NCBI RefSeq assembly: GCF_000935355.1
Contig: NZ_JXZC01000007.1
Location: 1 to 64,000 of the forward strand
From: Rossellomorea aquimaris
GTDB taxonomy: Bacteria; Bacillota; Bacilli; Bacillales; Bacillaceae_B
Direction: 5' to 3'
DNA: 64,000 nt
The notes below the pieces were generated by a model. The model did no database searches, was not told where the DNA came from, and saw only the letters and a program-made list of their open reading frames with translations. The position numbers and the translations under genes are program-made. Each line of letters begins with the position of its first letter. The first letter of the stretch is position 1. Of this stretch, positions 29,154-36,949 are shown piece by piece.

Positions 29154-29654
29154 TCATACCACGATCGGCTTTTTATGATGCTTGTCTTTAGCTAGAACCA
29201 TATGTTTCAGGTACGGCATCACCCAGCGGTCAACTCCCCAACAGTTTGCCCCTCTGCCGGCAAAAAGAAGGATGATGGCAACTGTGTAGAGAACTGGATT
29301 CGTGCTCACTGTTCCAGCTAATAAGAAGTTTAAATTCATGAATGCCCCTGCCAGTAACGCCGGTATTGTCATGAATCCGACAATCAAGCCAGCTCCCACC
29401 AGCACTTCTCCCCAAGGAATCAAAACATTGAATAAATCTACATTCGGTATAGCGAAACCTTTTAGAAATTCTGCATACCACCCTTGAACGGCTGGATGAT
29501 CTCCCGTCGCTTTAGCCAATGCCCCTTGCAGGAAGCCACTTGCATCAAAACCATCATTCACCTTATGCCAACCCGCTTCCAGCCATTGAACGCCCAACCA
29601 AATTCTAATCACTGTCCAAACCATGCTCACCTTTTGATCTTCCCACCATCTCAT
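29154..29654 (-). CDS. DoxX-family membrane protein (thiosulfate:quinone oxidoreductase-like)
   Basis: 166 residues with four predicted helices, starting after a cytoplasmic MRWWEDQKV. LGVQWLEAGWHKV and the IPWGEVLVGAGLIVG region are the DoxX/DoxD-like blocks of this family. Proposed roles are electron transfer into the quinone pool or membrane redox homeostasis; enzyme activity is not established. Two Rex-type operators lie upstream, pointing to control by the NADH/NAD ratio. Confidence 0.87.
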   Translation of the reverse strand: MRWWEDQKVSMVWTVIRIWLGVQWLEAGWHKVNDGFDASGFLQGALAKATGDHPAVQGWYAEFLKGFAIPNVDLFNVLIPWGEVLVGAGLIVGFMTIPALLAGAFMNLNFLLAGTVSTNPVLYTVAIILLFAGRGANCWGVDRWVMPYLKHMVLAKDKHHKKPIVV

Positions 29655-29681
29655 GATGGATCATCTCCTTTAGGATGCGTA

Positions 29682-29699
29682 TTGTGAAAAATTTCACAA
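29682..29699. promoter_or_regulatory. Rex-type operator, proximal
   Basis: TTGTGAAAAATTTCACAA is a palindrome with 8-bp arms and two central bases, and agrees with the Rex binding consensus TTGTGAANNNNTTCACAA. It sits 28 bases upstream of the DoxX start. Confidence 0.8.
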
Positions 29700-29761
29700 G
29701 AATGATTAAAAAAACAGTTGTTCAAAGTTTATGTTGATTTTTGATATGGTAGCTGTTTTGT

Positions 29762-29779
29762 TTGTGAAATGTTTCACAT
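29762..29779. promoter_or_regulatory. Rex-type operator, distal
   Basis: TTGTGAAATGTTTCACAT, one base off a perfect Rex palindrome, 80 bases (about 7.6 turns) from the proximal site. The pair brackets the likely DoxX promoter. Confidence 0.75.
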
Positions 29780-30065
29780 GTTCTTTACACTTATAATATA
29801 CCTCTTCTCCATCCTTAATGCAATAGGCTTTTGATCAGTTCACAAAGGTGTCAAAATCGGTAAGTGTGTTGTTTATTTCTTAATATTTTTTAGTGGAAAA
29901 TAAATTTACGGTATCTTTCAGCAGCTGAATTAAAGAAAGATTTCAGCTGCTGATTTTCAATGGAATTTCAACTGTTAAATATCCACCGATTATTAACTGT
30001 CAAATTCACTTGTAAAAATCATCGATATTTTAACAGATGAACAATCACCGCCCACCAATCCTACG
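29780..30065. other. AT-rich intergenic stretch with one hairpin
   Basis: No gene recognised. It contains a 12-bp inverted repeat TCAGCAGCTGAA / TTCAGCTGCTGA (29,918-29,929 and 29,942-29,953, 12-base loop) followed only by ATTTTC, so it is not a clear terminator. Otherwise AT-rich and featureless. Confidence 0.6.
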
Positions 30066-30407
30066 TTAACGCTCGCCACTCATATCAATGATCCGGATTA
30101 AGTTGTCACTATCATCTTGGTATATGGCATATCTGCCTGGAGGAATATCACATGGAGTTTTAATGAAATGAAGTTTTTCTTGATGTTGTTCATAATATTC
30201 GTCTACGCTGTCTACGATGAAAATTCCACCGGGTCCTAAATCAGGCTCATCATTCTCGATCATCAATTGAACATCCGTACCTGGTAACTTGAGAGCAATC
30301 GTGTGATCTCCTTCGCGCCATGCTTCTTCAAACCCTAAAGTATCACGATAATAATGGAGAGATTCCGTTAAATCTTTAACCGGATGACATAGAAAAGCCA
30401 GTTTCAT
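30066..30407 (-). CDS. VOC-superfamily (glyoxalase-like) protein
   Basis: 113 residues with the duplicated beta-alpha-beta-beta-beta layout: FLCHPVKDLTESLHYYRDTLGFEE opens module one and GGIFIVDSVDEYYEQH module two. Possible metal ligands are H8, E50-type and late residues, but the set does not match glyoxalase I clearly. Function unknown. Confidence 0.78.
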   Translation of the reverse strand: MKLAFLCHPVKDLTESLHYYRDTLGFEEAWREGDHTIALKLPGTDVQLMIENDEPDLGPGGIFIVDSVDEYYEQHQEKLHFIKTPCDIPPGRYAIYQDDSDNLIRIIDMSGER

Positions 30408-30494
30408 ATACTACACCTCAATTTCGTATTTTTTTGGGCCATTCCCTAAATCGTACCCACCCACGCATCATGCTTTGAATCAAGTCCCAAACAT

Positions 30495-30815
30495 TCACAT
30501 CCCTAATGAGTTCTTTTCTTCAATCTGCAAAAAATCCTCTTCTACTATTTCGCTGCCCGGTACAAGTAGGGATTGAAAATCTGTGAATAGATGCTGAATT
30601 TCTTCATGCTCATTAATCAACTCTATGCTTTTTTTGTATTCACTTTCGTCTTTGTATCTATTAATCTCCATCCATTTTGTTCCGTCTTGCTTTTTCAAAT
30701 AGAGCGTATGACTTTCTAAGTACTTTCTATAAATTTCACCAGCCTTTTCTTGTACTTTAAAGAATTCTTCTATTTTTTCCGGCTGAATATGATACTCATA
30801 GACTTTTACGAACAT
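30495..30815 (-). CDS. Antibiotic-biosynthesis-monooxygenase/NIPSNAP-like dimeric barrel protein
   Basis: 106 residues with a ferredoxin-like pattern: FVKVYEYHIQPEKIEEFFKVQEKAGEIY followed by WMEINRYKDESEYKKS. No catalytic motif can be named. Upstream of and in the same direction as the VOC gene, separated by 87 bases. Function unknown. Confidence 0.65.
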   Translation of the reverse strand: MFVKVYEYHIQPEKIEEFFKVQEKAGEIYRKYLESHTLYLKKQDGTKWMEINRYKDESEYKKSIELINEHEEIQHLFTDFQSLLVPGSEIVEEDFLQIEEKNSLGM

Positions 30816-30962
30816 ACATTTCTCCTTTCAACAAGATGTATTTTACCATAAAAAACCATTAAAAGGATAGAATCTTCTGATAGTTATAGAAGTAGAAACT
30901 TTCTTCTTTTTTATCCGTATTACATAATAGAACTAGACAGGCCGGTTACGGGAGATGAAACG

Positions 30963-32585
30963 ATGAAGTCAGAGAAGAAGCTTTGGAGAATGTGGAAGGT
31001 ATTATCATTAGCGTTATCGATTGTGTTCAGAGTCTATTGGTACCGTCTCCGCGGTAAGTCCCAATGGGAGAAAGATAAGCTTTGGGAACGGATAGGAAAG
31101 GAGTTTAAAGAAACTCTCTTTGAATTAAATGGTGTGTTGATCAAGGTTGGACAACTGTTAAGTATACGTGAGGATCTGCTACCGAAAGGATTCATCAATC
31201 AAATACAGGATTTGGTCGATCACGTCCCTCCTTCACCATGGGAGGAGATTGAAAAGGTTCTGGAACGCGAATGGGACGGCTCGGTGACTACCAAGGTACA
31301 GGCCATCGACCAGGAAGCCGTCGCTTCAGCTTCTATCGGAGAAGTATACAAGGCGACGCTGTTTGATGGTACCCAAGCGGCTATCAAGGTGCAGCGGCCT
31401 GAGATTCCTTCCCTGGTTAGGACTGATTTCCGCTCCCTTGCCATCATTATTTGGTTTGCCAGACATTTCGCACCCGTTCCAAAAGGTTTCATTGATTTCA
31501 AAATGCTTTATAAGGAATTAAAGCAAGTCATCGAACAAGAGTTAGATTTTTCACAAGAAATGAATTCTGCTATTTCATTCAAACAACGGTTCAAGGACCA
31601 TCCTAACGTGAAGATTCCTGCTATGTACCCTGAACTTTGTACAGATAAAGTACTGGTAATGGAATGGGTGGATGGCGTTCGATTGAATGACCGAAAAGCA
31701 TTTGAGTCGTATGGATTGGACGGGCAGAAGCTAGCTAAGGAATTGTTTCGCCTTTTCCTTCCCCAATGGCTTGAGCCCGGAATCTTCCATGCCGATCCAC
31801 ATGCAGGGAATATACTGCTTCAGCCGGATGGTACCTTCGTTCTCCTGGATTATGGAATGATCGGGGAAATTTCCAAGAGGGATTCCACTCACTTTCAAGA
31901 TCTTCTGGAAGGAATTCTTCTAAAGAATTTCCGGAAAGCAGCAGAAGCTCTGGCTCAATTAGGGTTCCTCCTTCCTGATGCAAGTCCGAAAACCATTGAA
32001 CCTGTGCTGAAGGAATTTGTCACTCTCGATATGGAGGAGTTCAAACAGATGGATCTGATTTCGGTAAAGAAGGAAATCAACGATATGGTGAAATCATTGC
32101 CTGTACAAGTCCCTACCCGCTTTATCTTTTTAGGCCGGTCTTTTGCAACTATAGAAGGGCTTGTTCATACCTTGAGTCCAGATGAGGAAACCCTCGATGT
32201 CGTCAAACCTGCCTTCATGGATTGGGTTAAGGATAGTAACACAAACAAGTGGGAGCTACTTATCAAATGGATAAGCGCTCAGCCACTGTTTCAAACGTTG
32301 CAAAAAATCCATCAGCTCCTGGATGTGCCGGAAAAAGCACTCGAGCAAAAGGATCATCATCAGCAAAACAAGTTTCAATTTGAGATATTTGAGAGCCAAA
32401 AGAAGCAAGCTTTTATCCTTATACTGTCAGGGTTCGCAGGTGGTTTCACAGGGCTTGGTTTCAACATGGAGCTCCTCTTGCAAGGAAGCTTTGGACTTGC
32501 AGGATTTGGTTTGGCAGGGTATTGGTTTATTGCCACAAGGCAAAGAAGATGGCTCAAGAAATTGAAGAACGGGCAGCTTCATTAA
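30963..32585 (+). CDS. ABC1/UbiB-family atypical kinase
   Basis: 540 residues. The UbiB signature KVGQLLS (KxGQ) at about 60-66, Ala-rich nucleotide loop ASASIGEVYKA, K in AAIKVQRP, catalytic HADPHAGNILL and metal-binding DYGMIG, then two C-terminal hydrophobic helices (~475-525). Members are ATPases tied to quinone or lipid handling; Bacillus uses menaquinone, so the substrate is open. Monocistronic. Confidence 0.92.
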   Translation: MKSEKKLWRMWKVLSLALSIVFRVYWYRLRGKSQWEKDKLWERIGKEFKETLFELNGVLIKVGQLLSIREDLLPKGFINQIQDLVDHVPPSPWEEIEKVLEREWDGSVTTKVQAIDQEAVASASIGEVYKATLFDGTQAAIKVQRPEIPSLVRTDFRSLAIIIWFARHFAPVPKGFIDFKMLYKELKQVIEQELDFSQEMNSAISFKQRFKDHPNVKIPAMYPELCTDKVLVMEWVDGVRLNDRKAFESYGLDGQKLAKELFRLFLPQWLEPGIFHADPHAGNILLQPDGTFVLLDYGMIGEISKRDSTHFQDLLEGILLKNFRKAAEALAQLGFLLPDASPKTIEPVLKEFVTLDMEEFKQMDLISVKKEINDMVKSLPVQVPTRFIFLGRSFATIEGLVHTLSPDEETLDVVKPAFMDWVKDSNTNKWELLIKWISAQPLFQTLQKIHQLLDVPEKALEQKDHHQQNKFQFEIFESQKKQAFILILSGFAGGFTGLGFNMELLLQGSFGLAGFGLAGYWFIATRQRRWLKKLKNGQLH

Positions 32586-32607
32586 CAGAGAGTGCTTATT
32601 GAAAGTA

Positions 32608-32637
32608 AAAGCTCAGAGTCGCCTCTGAGCTTTTTTT
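32608..32637 (+). terminator. Terminator of the ABC1 kinase gene
   Basis: AAAGCTCAGAG / CTCTGAGCTTT, four-base loop, seven T. Confidence 0.9.
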
Positions 32638-32660
32638 CTTCGAGCTATGGAAGTACGGTT

Positions 32661-35291
32661 TTATTCTGCCCTTTGAAACTCGGTCCTTGAAACAGAGCTC
32701 TTCATGACCTCTTCCACAAAGCTTTGAATCGATGCGTAATCGTCATATAGAAACAGTAGTGTGTCACCGGGTTGTGAGATCTCCCATGCCATGAACAAAG
32801 CATGGATTTCTTCAGGTTGCACATGAATCAATGGTTGTGCTTTGGATTGTTTCACTCCTCTGGTCAGCAAATGGATGGTTTCTCCCGGTGTCCTTCCCCT
32901 TAAATTCAGATCCTCCTTGATAATGAAGATATCCGAGTGTTCTCCAAAAATCATCCCCATATCATGAATCGTTTCATCTTTCCTGTCCCCCGCTGCTGAG
33001 CCAACCGTAATGACTCTTCCATCCTTCAGATGAGCGATGGTATCGAATAAGGCCCTTAAGCCCGCTGGATTGTGGGCATAATCAACAATGACGGTTCTTC
33101 CTTGCACGGTTTGTACATTGAACCGTCCGCGATTTTGGGTTTCAGTCGGTAGAAAACTGATCACCTTACTCCGAAGTTCGGAAAGTGGACGCCCTAACGA
33201 ATGGGCGGCTGCAAGAGAACCGAGCACATTCAGGATATTGTACCTGGCAGCTCCGTTGATGGTGAGGGGGATATGGGAGACAGGCAGGAATCTTTCGGTT
33301 TTCCCCTCACAGGTATGCATGACCCACCCTTCATCCATGTACCACGCCTCATGCCCATTCTCTATATGCTCCTGTATCACAGGATTGGAAAGGGAAAGGG
33401 AGAAGTAGATAACCTTCCCGTATGTTTCAGTTGCCATTTCAACACATCTTGGGTCATCTGCATTCAATATGCATGATCCTCCAGGTAAAACCACTTCGAC
33501 CACGGTCTGTTTAAGCTTTTTTAAATCCTCCAGAGTATCTATGCCATTCAGGCCCAGATGATCTTCACTGATATTGGTTACAACGGCAACATCACAATGC
33601 CTGAAAGCCAGACCTTCCCTTAGCATGCCACCTCTGGCTGTTTCAAGCACAGCAACGTCAACACCAGGGTGGGAGAGTACTTTCCTGGCGCTCTTCGGAC
33701 CGCTGCAATCGCCTTCATCAATCTGATGTTCGTCGATCCAAACCCCGTCCGAGCATGTAAAGCCAACGGTTACATTCTCCTTTTGCAAAAGGTGGGAGAC
33801 CAGCCGGCACGTCGTTGTCTTTCCGTTTGTTCCTGTCACAGCGACAACGGGGATGGCCGCTTCTTCGCGATTTGAGAATAAATAGTCTACAATCGCTCCC
33901 CCGACGTCCCTGCTTTTTCCTTCTGATGGATAATGATGCATCCGTATCCCAGGCGCAGCATTCACTTCCAAAATGGCTGCAGCCCCCTTTTCGAACGGGA
34001 CTGATACATCCGATGAAAGGATATCGATCCCGGCAATATCAAGACCGATCGCAGCCGCAGCTCCTTCTGCCATCTTCCGGTAATGTGGATGGACATCATC
34101 TGTCACGTCAATTGCCGATCCACCAGTCGAAAGATTTGCGTTCCCCAAAACCTCAAGAGCCTGTCCCTTTTTGAGGACGGAATCCAGGGAGTGACCGCCC
34201 TTCTCCAGATGTACAACGGTCCGTTCATCGAGGGGGATTCTGCTCATCGCTTTCTCGTGTCCTTCTCCCCTCAAAGGATTTTTGTTTTCGCTTTCAATTA
34301 ATTCCTTGATTGAATTACGTCCATCACCGATCACCGTAGGAGGGAGGCGAAGACTTGCTGCAATCAGTTCACCATTCACGACCAGAAACCGGTAATCATT
34401 CCCTTTATAGTAACGCTCGATGATATAATCGGTCCCTTCACTGTATACACAGCGAAATGCCGTCAACAGGTCAAGGTCATTCTGGATATCCGTCACGATA
34501 TTTTGTCCCTGACGTCCATTGACAGGTTTGATCACGAGGGGAAATCCGAGTTTCTCAGCAGACTGAAGAAGCTCGAATTCGTTCGAAACCACGTCCCCAT
34601 CAGGAACAGGAAGTCCGGCTCTCTTCAATAATAGTTTTGTCTCATCTTTATCACAGGAATTCTCTACAGCAAGGTAAGAGGATTGACTCGATATGGTCGC
34701 CTGGACGAATTTTTGTTTCTTACCGGTCCCGAGTCTCAAGTGACTGTTTGTACCCGTCCTTTCAACCGGTATCTTCCGGTCTTTGGCTGCTTGATATATC
34801 GCTTCTGTACTCGGTCCCATTTTATGCAAATGATAGAGATCAGATGTTTCTGATATGTAAGGATCGGCACTGACCTCTTTATGATCAAGAATGGCTGTAA
34901 CGATCTCCATCGCTGCTACGAACGCATAATAGCCGGACTTCTTTTCCACATAATCGTAGGTCACAAAGTAAATCCCTTTCCTTTCACCCGTGATGGTTTT
35001 TCCGCGCTTGACAGAAATCCCCGCCAGGTGCTGGATTTCAAGTGCGATATGCTCAAGGATGTGTCCCATCCACGTCCCCTCATACAGGCGTTCCACAAAG
35101 CCACCTGCATACCCCCGTGAACATGTATGTGTTAATAAGGATGGCATGACCTCAAGCAAACGGTCAGTAAACCCTCCCAGAAGATTTGAGGGTTTTTCTT
35201 CAAACCCTTCTATATCGAGTTCGATGCAGATCGTCGGTTTGAAACTGTATAAATTAGGGCCGGATAAGTAATTGACGCGATTGATTTTCAT
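32661..35291 (-). CDS. cphA: Cyanophycin synthetase CphA
   Basis: 876 residues, the usual length of CphA1. N-terminal domain (1-~160), ATP-grasp domain (~215-470) with PLVIKPVNGRQGQNIV and LEVNAAPGIRMHHYP, then a Mur-ligase-like domain with P-loop GTNGKTTT (487-494), NISEDHLG and DYAHNPAG. It polymerises L-aspartate with arginine side chains into cyanophycin. Starts 14 bases after cyanophycinase, so synthesis and breakdown genes share an operon. Confidence 0.96.
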   Translation of the reverse strand: MKINRVNYLSGPNLYSFKPTICIELDIEGFEEKPSNLLGGFTDRLLEVMPSLLTHTCSRGYAGGFVERLYEGTWMGHILEHIALEIQHLAGISVKRGKTITGERKGIYFVTYDYVEKKSGYYAFVAAMEIVTAILDHKEVSADPYISETSDLYHLHKMGPSTEAIYQAAKDRKIPVERTGTNSHLRLGTGKKQKFVQATISSQSSYLAVENSCDKDETKLLLKRAGLPVPDGDVVSNEFELLQSAEKLGFPLVIKPVNGRQGQNIVTDIQNDLDLLTAFRCVYSEGTDYIIERYYKGNDYRFLVVNGELIAASLRLPPTVIGDGRNSIKELIESENKNPLRGEGHEKAMSRIPLDERTVVHLEKGGHSLDSVLKKGQALEVLGNANLSTGGSAIDVTDDVHPHYRKMAEGAAAAIGLDIAGIDILSSDVSVPFEKGAAAILEVNAAPGIRMHHYPSEGKSRDVGGAIVDYLFSNREEAAIPVVAVTGTNGKTTTCRLVSHLLQKENVTVGFTCSDGVWIDEHQIDEGDCSGPKSARKVLSHPGVDVAVLETARGGMLREGLAFRHCDVAVVTNISEDHLGLNGIDTLEDLKKLKQTVVEVVLPGGSCILNADDPRCVEMATETYGKVIYFSLSLSNPVIQEHIENGHEAWYMDEGWVMHTCEGKTERFLPVSHIPLTINGAARYNILNVLGSLAAAHSLGRPLSELRSKVISFLPTETQNRGRFNVQTVQGRTVIVDYAHNPAGLRALFDTIAHLKDGRVITVGSAAGDRKDETIHDMGMIFGEHSDIFIIKEDLNLRGRTPGETIHLLTRGVKQSKAQPLIHVQPEEIHALFMAWEISQPGDTLLFLYDDYASIQSFVEEVMKSSVSRTEFQRAE

Positions 35292-35305
35292 TGAATGTTC
35301 TCTCC

Positions 35306-36100
35306 TTAAGATATAATTAATTCCCGTTTGGTTAAATCAAAAATCGCGCCTTCACCCAGTGTGTGAAAACGAATATCTGAAATGGTCATGTTCTCTTTAT
35401 TTTCAGCAACATCTACATAGGAAGAGGTTTTCCCATCAAAAATACTCACATTGAATTCACCGATCACTTCAAATTGGTTGTGTTCACTATTGACCCAAAT
35501 GGCTGTATTTTCATCAATTCCCACACCGATGATCTGAGGATTTAATGCAATTGCCCTCATCAGCCTTGTAAATCGGTCACGCTGGGAAAAATGCTGATCA
35601 ATAATGACGTCTTCAAGGAAACCGAAGCCTGAGCCCATTTCCAGGATGGAGACATCTTCTTTTTTTGAAATCTTGGATGATATGATCATCAACCTGCTCA
35701 TGACAGCAGCGCCAGCACTCGTCCCGCCTATGACCAGTCCCCCCTTCCATTCCTGGAAGCAGTGTTTATAAAAGGTGGTCCCCCCAAGAATGCTTGTGAG
35801 TCTTAGTTGATCCCCTCCTGTCATGAACAATCCCGATAGTGATGACAGCTGCTCCTTCAGTGCAGGATTATCCGCTTTCTCCCGTGAATCCAAATGGAGT
35901 AATAATGGTTTTGTTCCATGGAGTGTGTGAAACAAGCTTGCGTATTCATTCCCCACTTCTTCAGGATAAGCTGTAGCAGTCGTAACGATCCCGATCGGGC
36001 CTTGTCTTGTTTGACATAATGCAGCGAACTTCGATAAGATGACTTTCTCATCCGATTTATCCTCGTTGCCCCCAATGACCAGCAAATCACCTTTTGCCAT
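35306..36100 (-). CDS. cphB: Cyanophycinase CphB (peptidase S51)
   Basis: 264 residues, close to the 271 of the Synechocystis enzyme. Nucleophile S128 in GGTSAGAAVMS, preceded by LFMTGGDQLRLT and followed by QHFSQRDRFTRL, all S51 blocks; the GIDENTAIW segment follows. It releases beta-Asp-Arg dipeptides from cyanophycin. First gene of the cphB-cphA unit. No isoaspartyl dipeptidase is present in the window to finish the breakdown. Confidence 0.95.
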   Translation of the reverse strand: MAKGDLLVIGGNEDKSDEKVILSKFAALCQTRQGPIGIVTTATAYPEEVGNEYASLFHTLHGTKPLLLHLDSREKADNPALKEQLSSLSGLFMTGGDQLRLTSILGGTTFYKHCFQEWKGGLVIGGTSAGAAVMSRLMIISSKISKKEDVSILEMGSGFGFLEDVIIDQHFSQRDRFTRLMRAIALNPQIIGVGIDENTAIWVNSEHNQFEVIGEFNVSIFDGKTSSYVDVAENKENMTISDIRFHTLGEGAIFDLTKRELIIS

Positions 36101-36185
36101 CCTTCATCAACCTCTTCGCTCTTATTTAATTTTCCAAAGATATAGTTGAAAATTTAAAATATATTTTGTTTTCAACAAAGCATCT

Positions 36186-36211
36186 ATACCACTTTTAACC
36201 ATTGTTCAAAC
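36186..36211 (-). promoter_or_regulatory. Candidate sigma-B promoter of cphBA
   Basis: Minus strand GTTTGA (36,206-36,211), 14-base spacer, TGGTAT (36,186-36,191), each one base off GTTTAA/GGGTAT. About 85 bases before cphB. Weak but properly spaced. Confidence 0.4.
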
Positions 36212-36223
36212 CTAAGCAAAAAA

Positions 36224-36271
36224 GAAAATGACCGGGTCCATCCTTATTTAAGGTGGAGCTCGGTCATTTTC
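36224..36271. terminator. Hairpin upstream of cphB
   Basis: GAAAATGACCG / CGGTCATTTTC plus an inner CCA / TGG stem. It lies between the divergent cphB and the small broken gene, so it could only stop leftward transcripts from the bmrA-ATL unit or isolate the cphB promoter. Confidence 0.6.
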
Positions 36272-36331
36272 CTATCGTTTTGCTTTTTTTCGTTTTCAAA
36301 TATACGGTAAATTAATTCAAGGGGGGATCCT

Positions 36332-36512
36332 ATGACAAATCCTAAAAACCGTTTAATGATGTGACTGAACATATTTCAAAAATCGAAGGAACCCCATGAC
36401 TAAACCCGAAATGGGAAGTCTGCCTTTGGGAATTCGGTTCATCGGATACGTAATCATTGCATTCATAGCACTTACGTCTTTATTTGTCATTGTTTTCGGC
36501 TTTCTTGATTGA
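36332..36512 (+). pseudogene. Small single-helix membrane protein gene, apparently frameshifted twice
   Basis: A strong ribosome site (AAGGGGGGATCCT) precedes an ATG at 36,332 that stops after 10 codons. An ATG at 36,396 opens a second 38-residue frame (MTKPEMGSLP...GFLD) with one hydrophobic helix and AAGGA upstream. Adding one T in the TTT run near 36,353 and one C in the CCCC run near 36,394 would join them into one ~60-residue protein, MTNPKNRFNDVTEHIS... then the helix. Either a decayed gene, a homopolymer sequencing error, or two tiny genes. Confidence 0.5.
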
Positions 36513-36625
36513 AACCTTGTTAAAGTTTTGACATAGAGATCTCACATTGGAATCGGCCGGTACCTTTAGCCTGAACCAATAAAAATGAAATCTTTATCTA
36601 TGCACTCTTAAAAACATCCTTATCA

Positions 36626-36949
36626 TTAGATGTCCCACTCCTGTTCGGACTCATACCGATACTCCTCTAACCTAATCCGATTCTCCCCAATGAAATGAAC
36701 CCCCTCAGCTTCCAAACATAGCCTTTGGTGCATCGCTTGCTCTTCATCCCCGAACCCAATTTCCCCCTTGCTATTCAAAACCCGGTGCCAGGGAAGTTTA
36801 TACTTTTCACTCATGGAATGAAGGATTCGTACGACCTGCCTGGCAGCTCTCGGACTGCCGGCTAGTGCAGCGATTTGACCGTACGTCATCACTTTACCGG
36901 AAGGGATTCCCTGTATGATTTTCACCACTCGTTCAGTAAAAGGTTTCAT
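36626..36949 (-). CDS. Alkyltransferase-like protein (ATL; inactive O6-methylguanine-DNA methyltransferase homologue)
   Basis: 107 residues, only the DNA-binding MGMT domain. The active-site PCHRV is PWHRV (53-57), so the alkyl-accepting cysteine is tryptophan, the diagnostic change of ATL proteins. GKVMTYGQIAALAG and the helix RAARQVVR are the DNA-recognition elements. ATLs flag O6-alkylguanine for nucleotide excision repair. The start overlaps the stop of bmrA by four bases (ATGA), implying coupled translation. Confidence 0.92.
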   Translation of the reverse strand: MKPFTERVVKIIQGIPSGKVMTYGQIAALAGSPRAARQVVRILHSMSEKYKLPWHRVLNSKGEIGFGDEEQAMHQRLCLEAEGVHFIGENRIRLEEYRYESEQEWDI

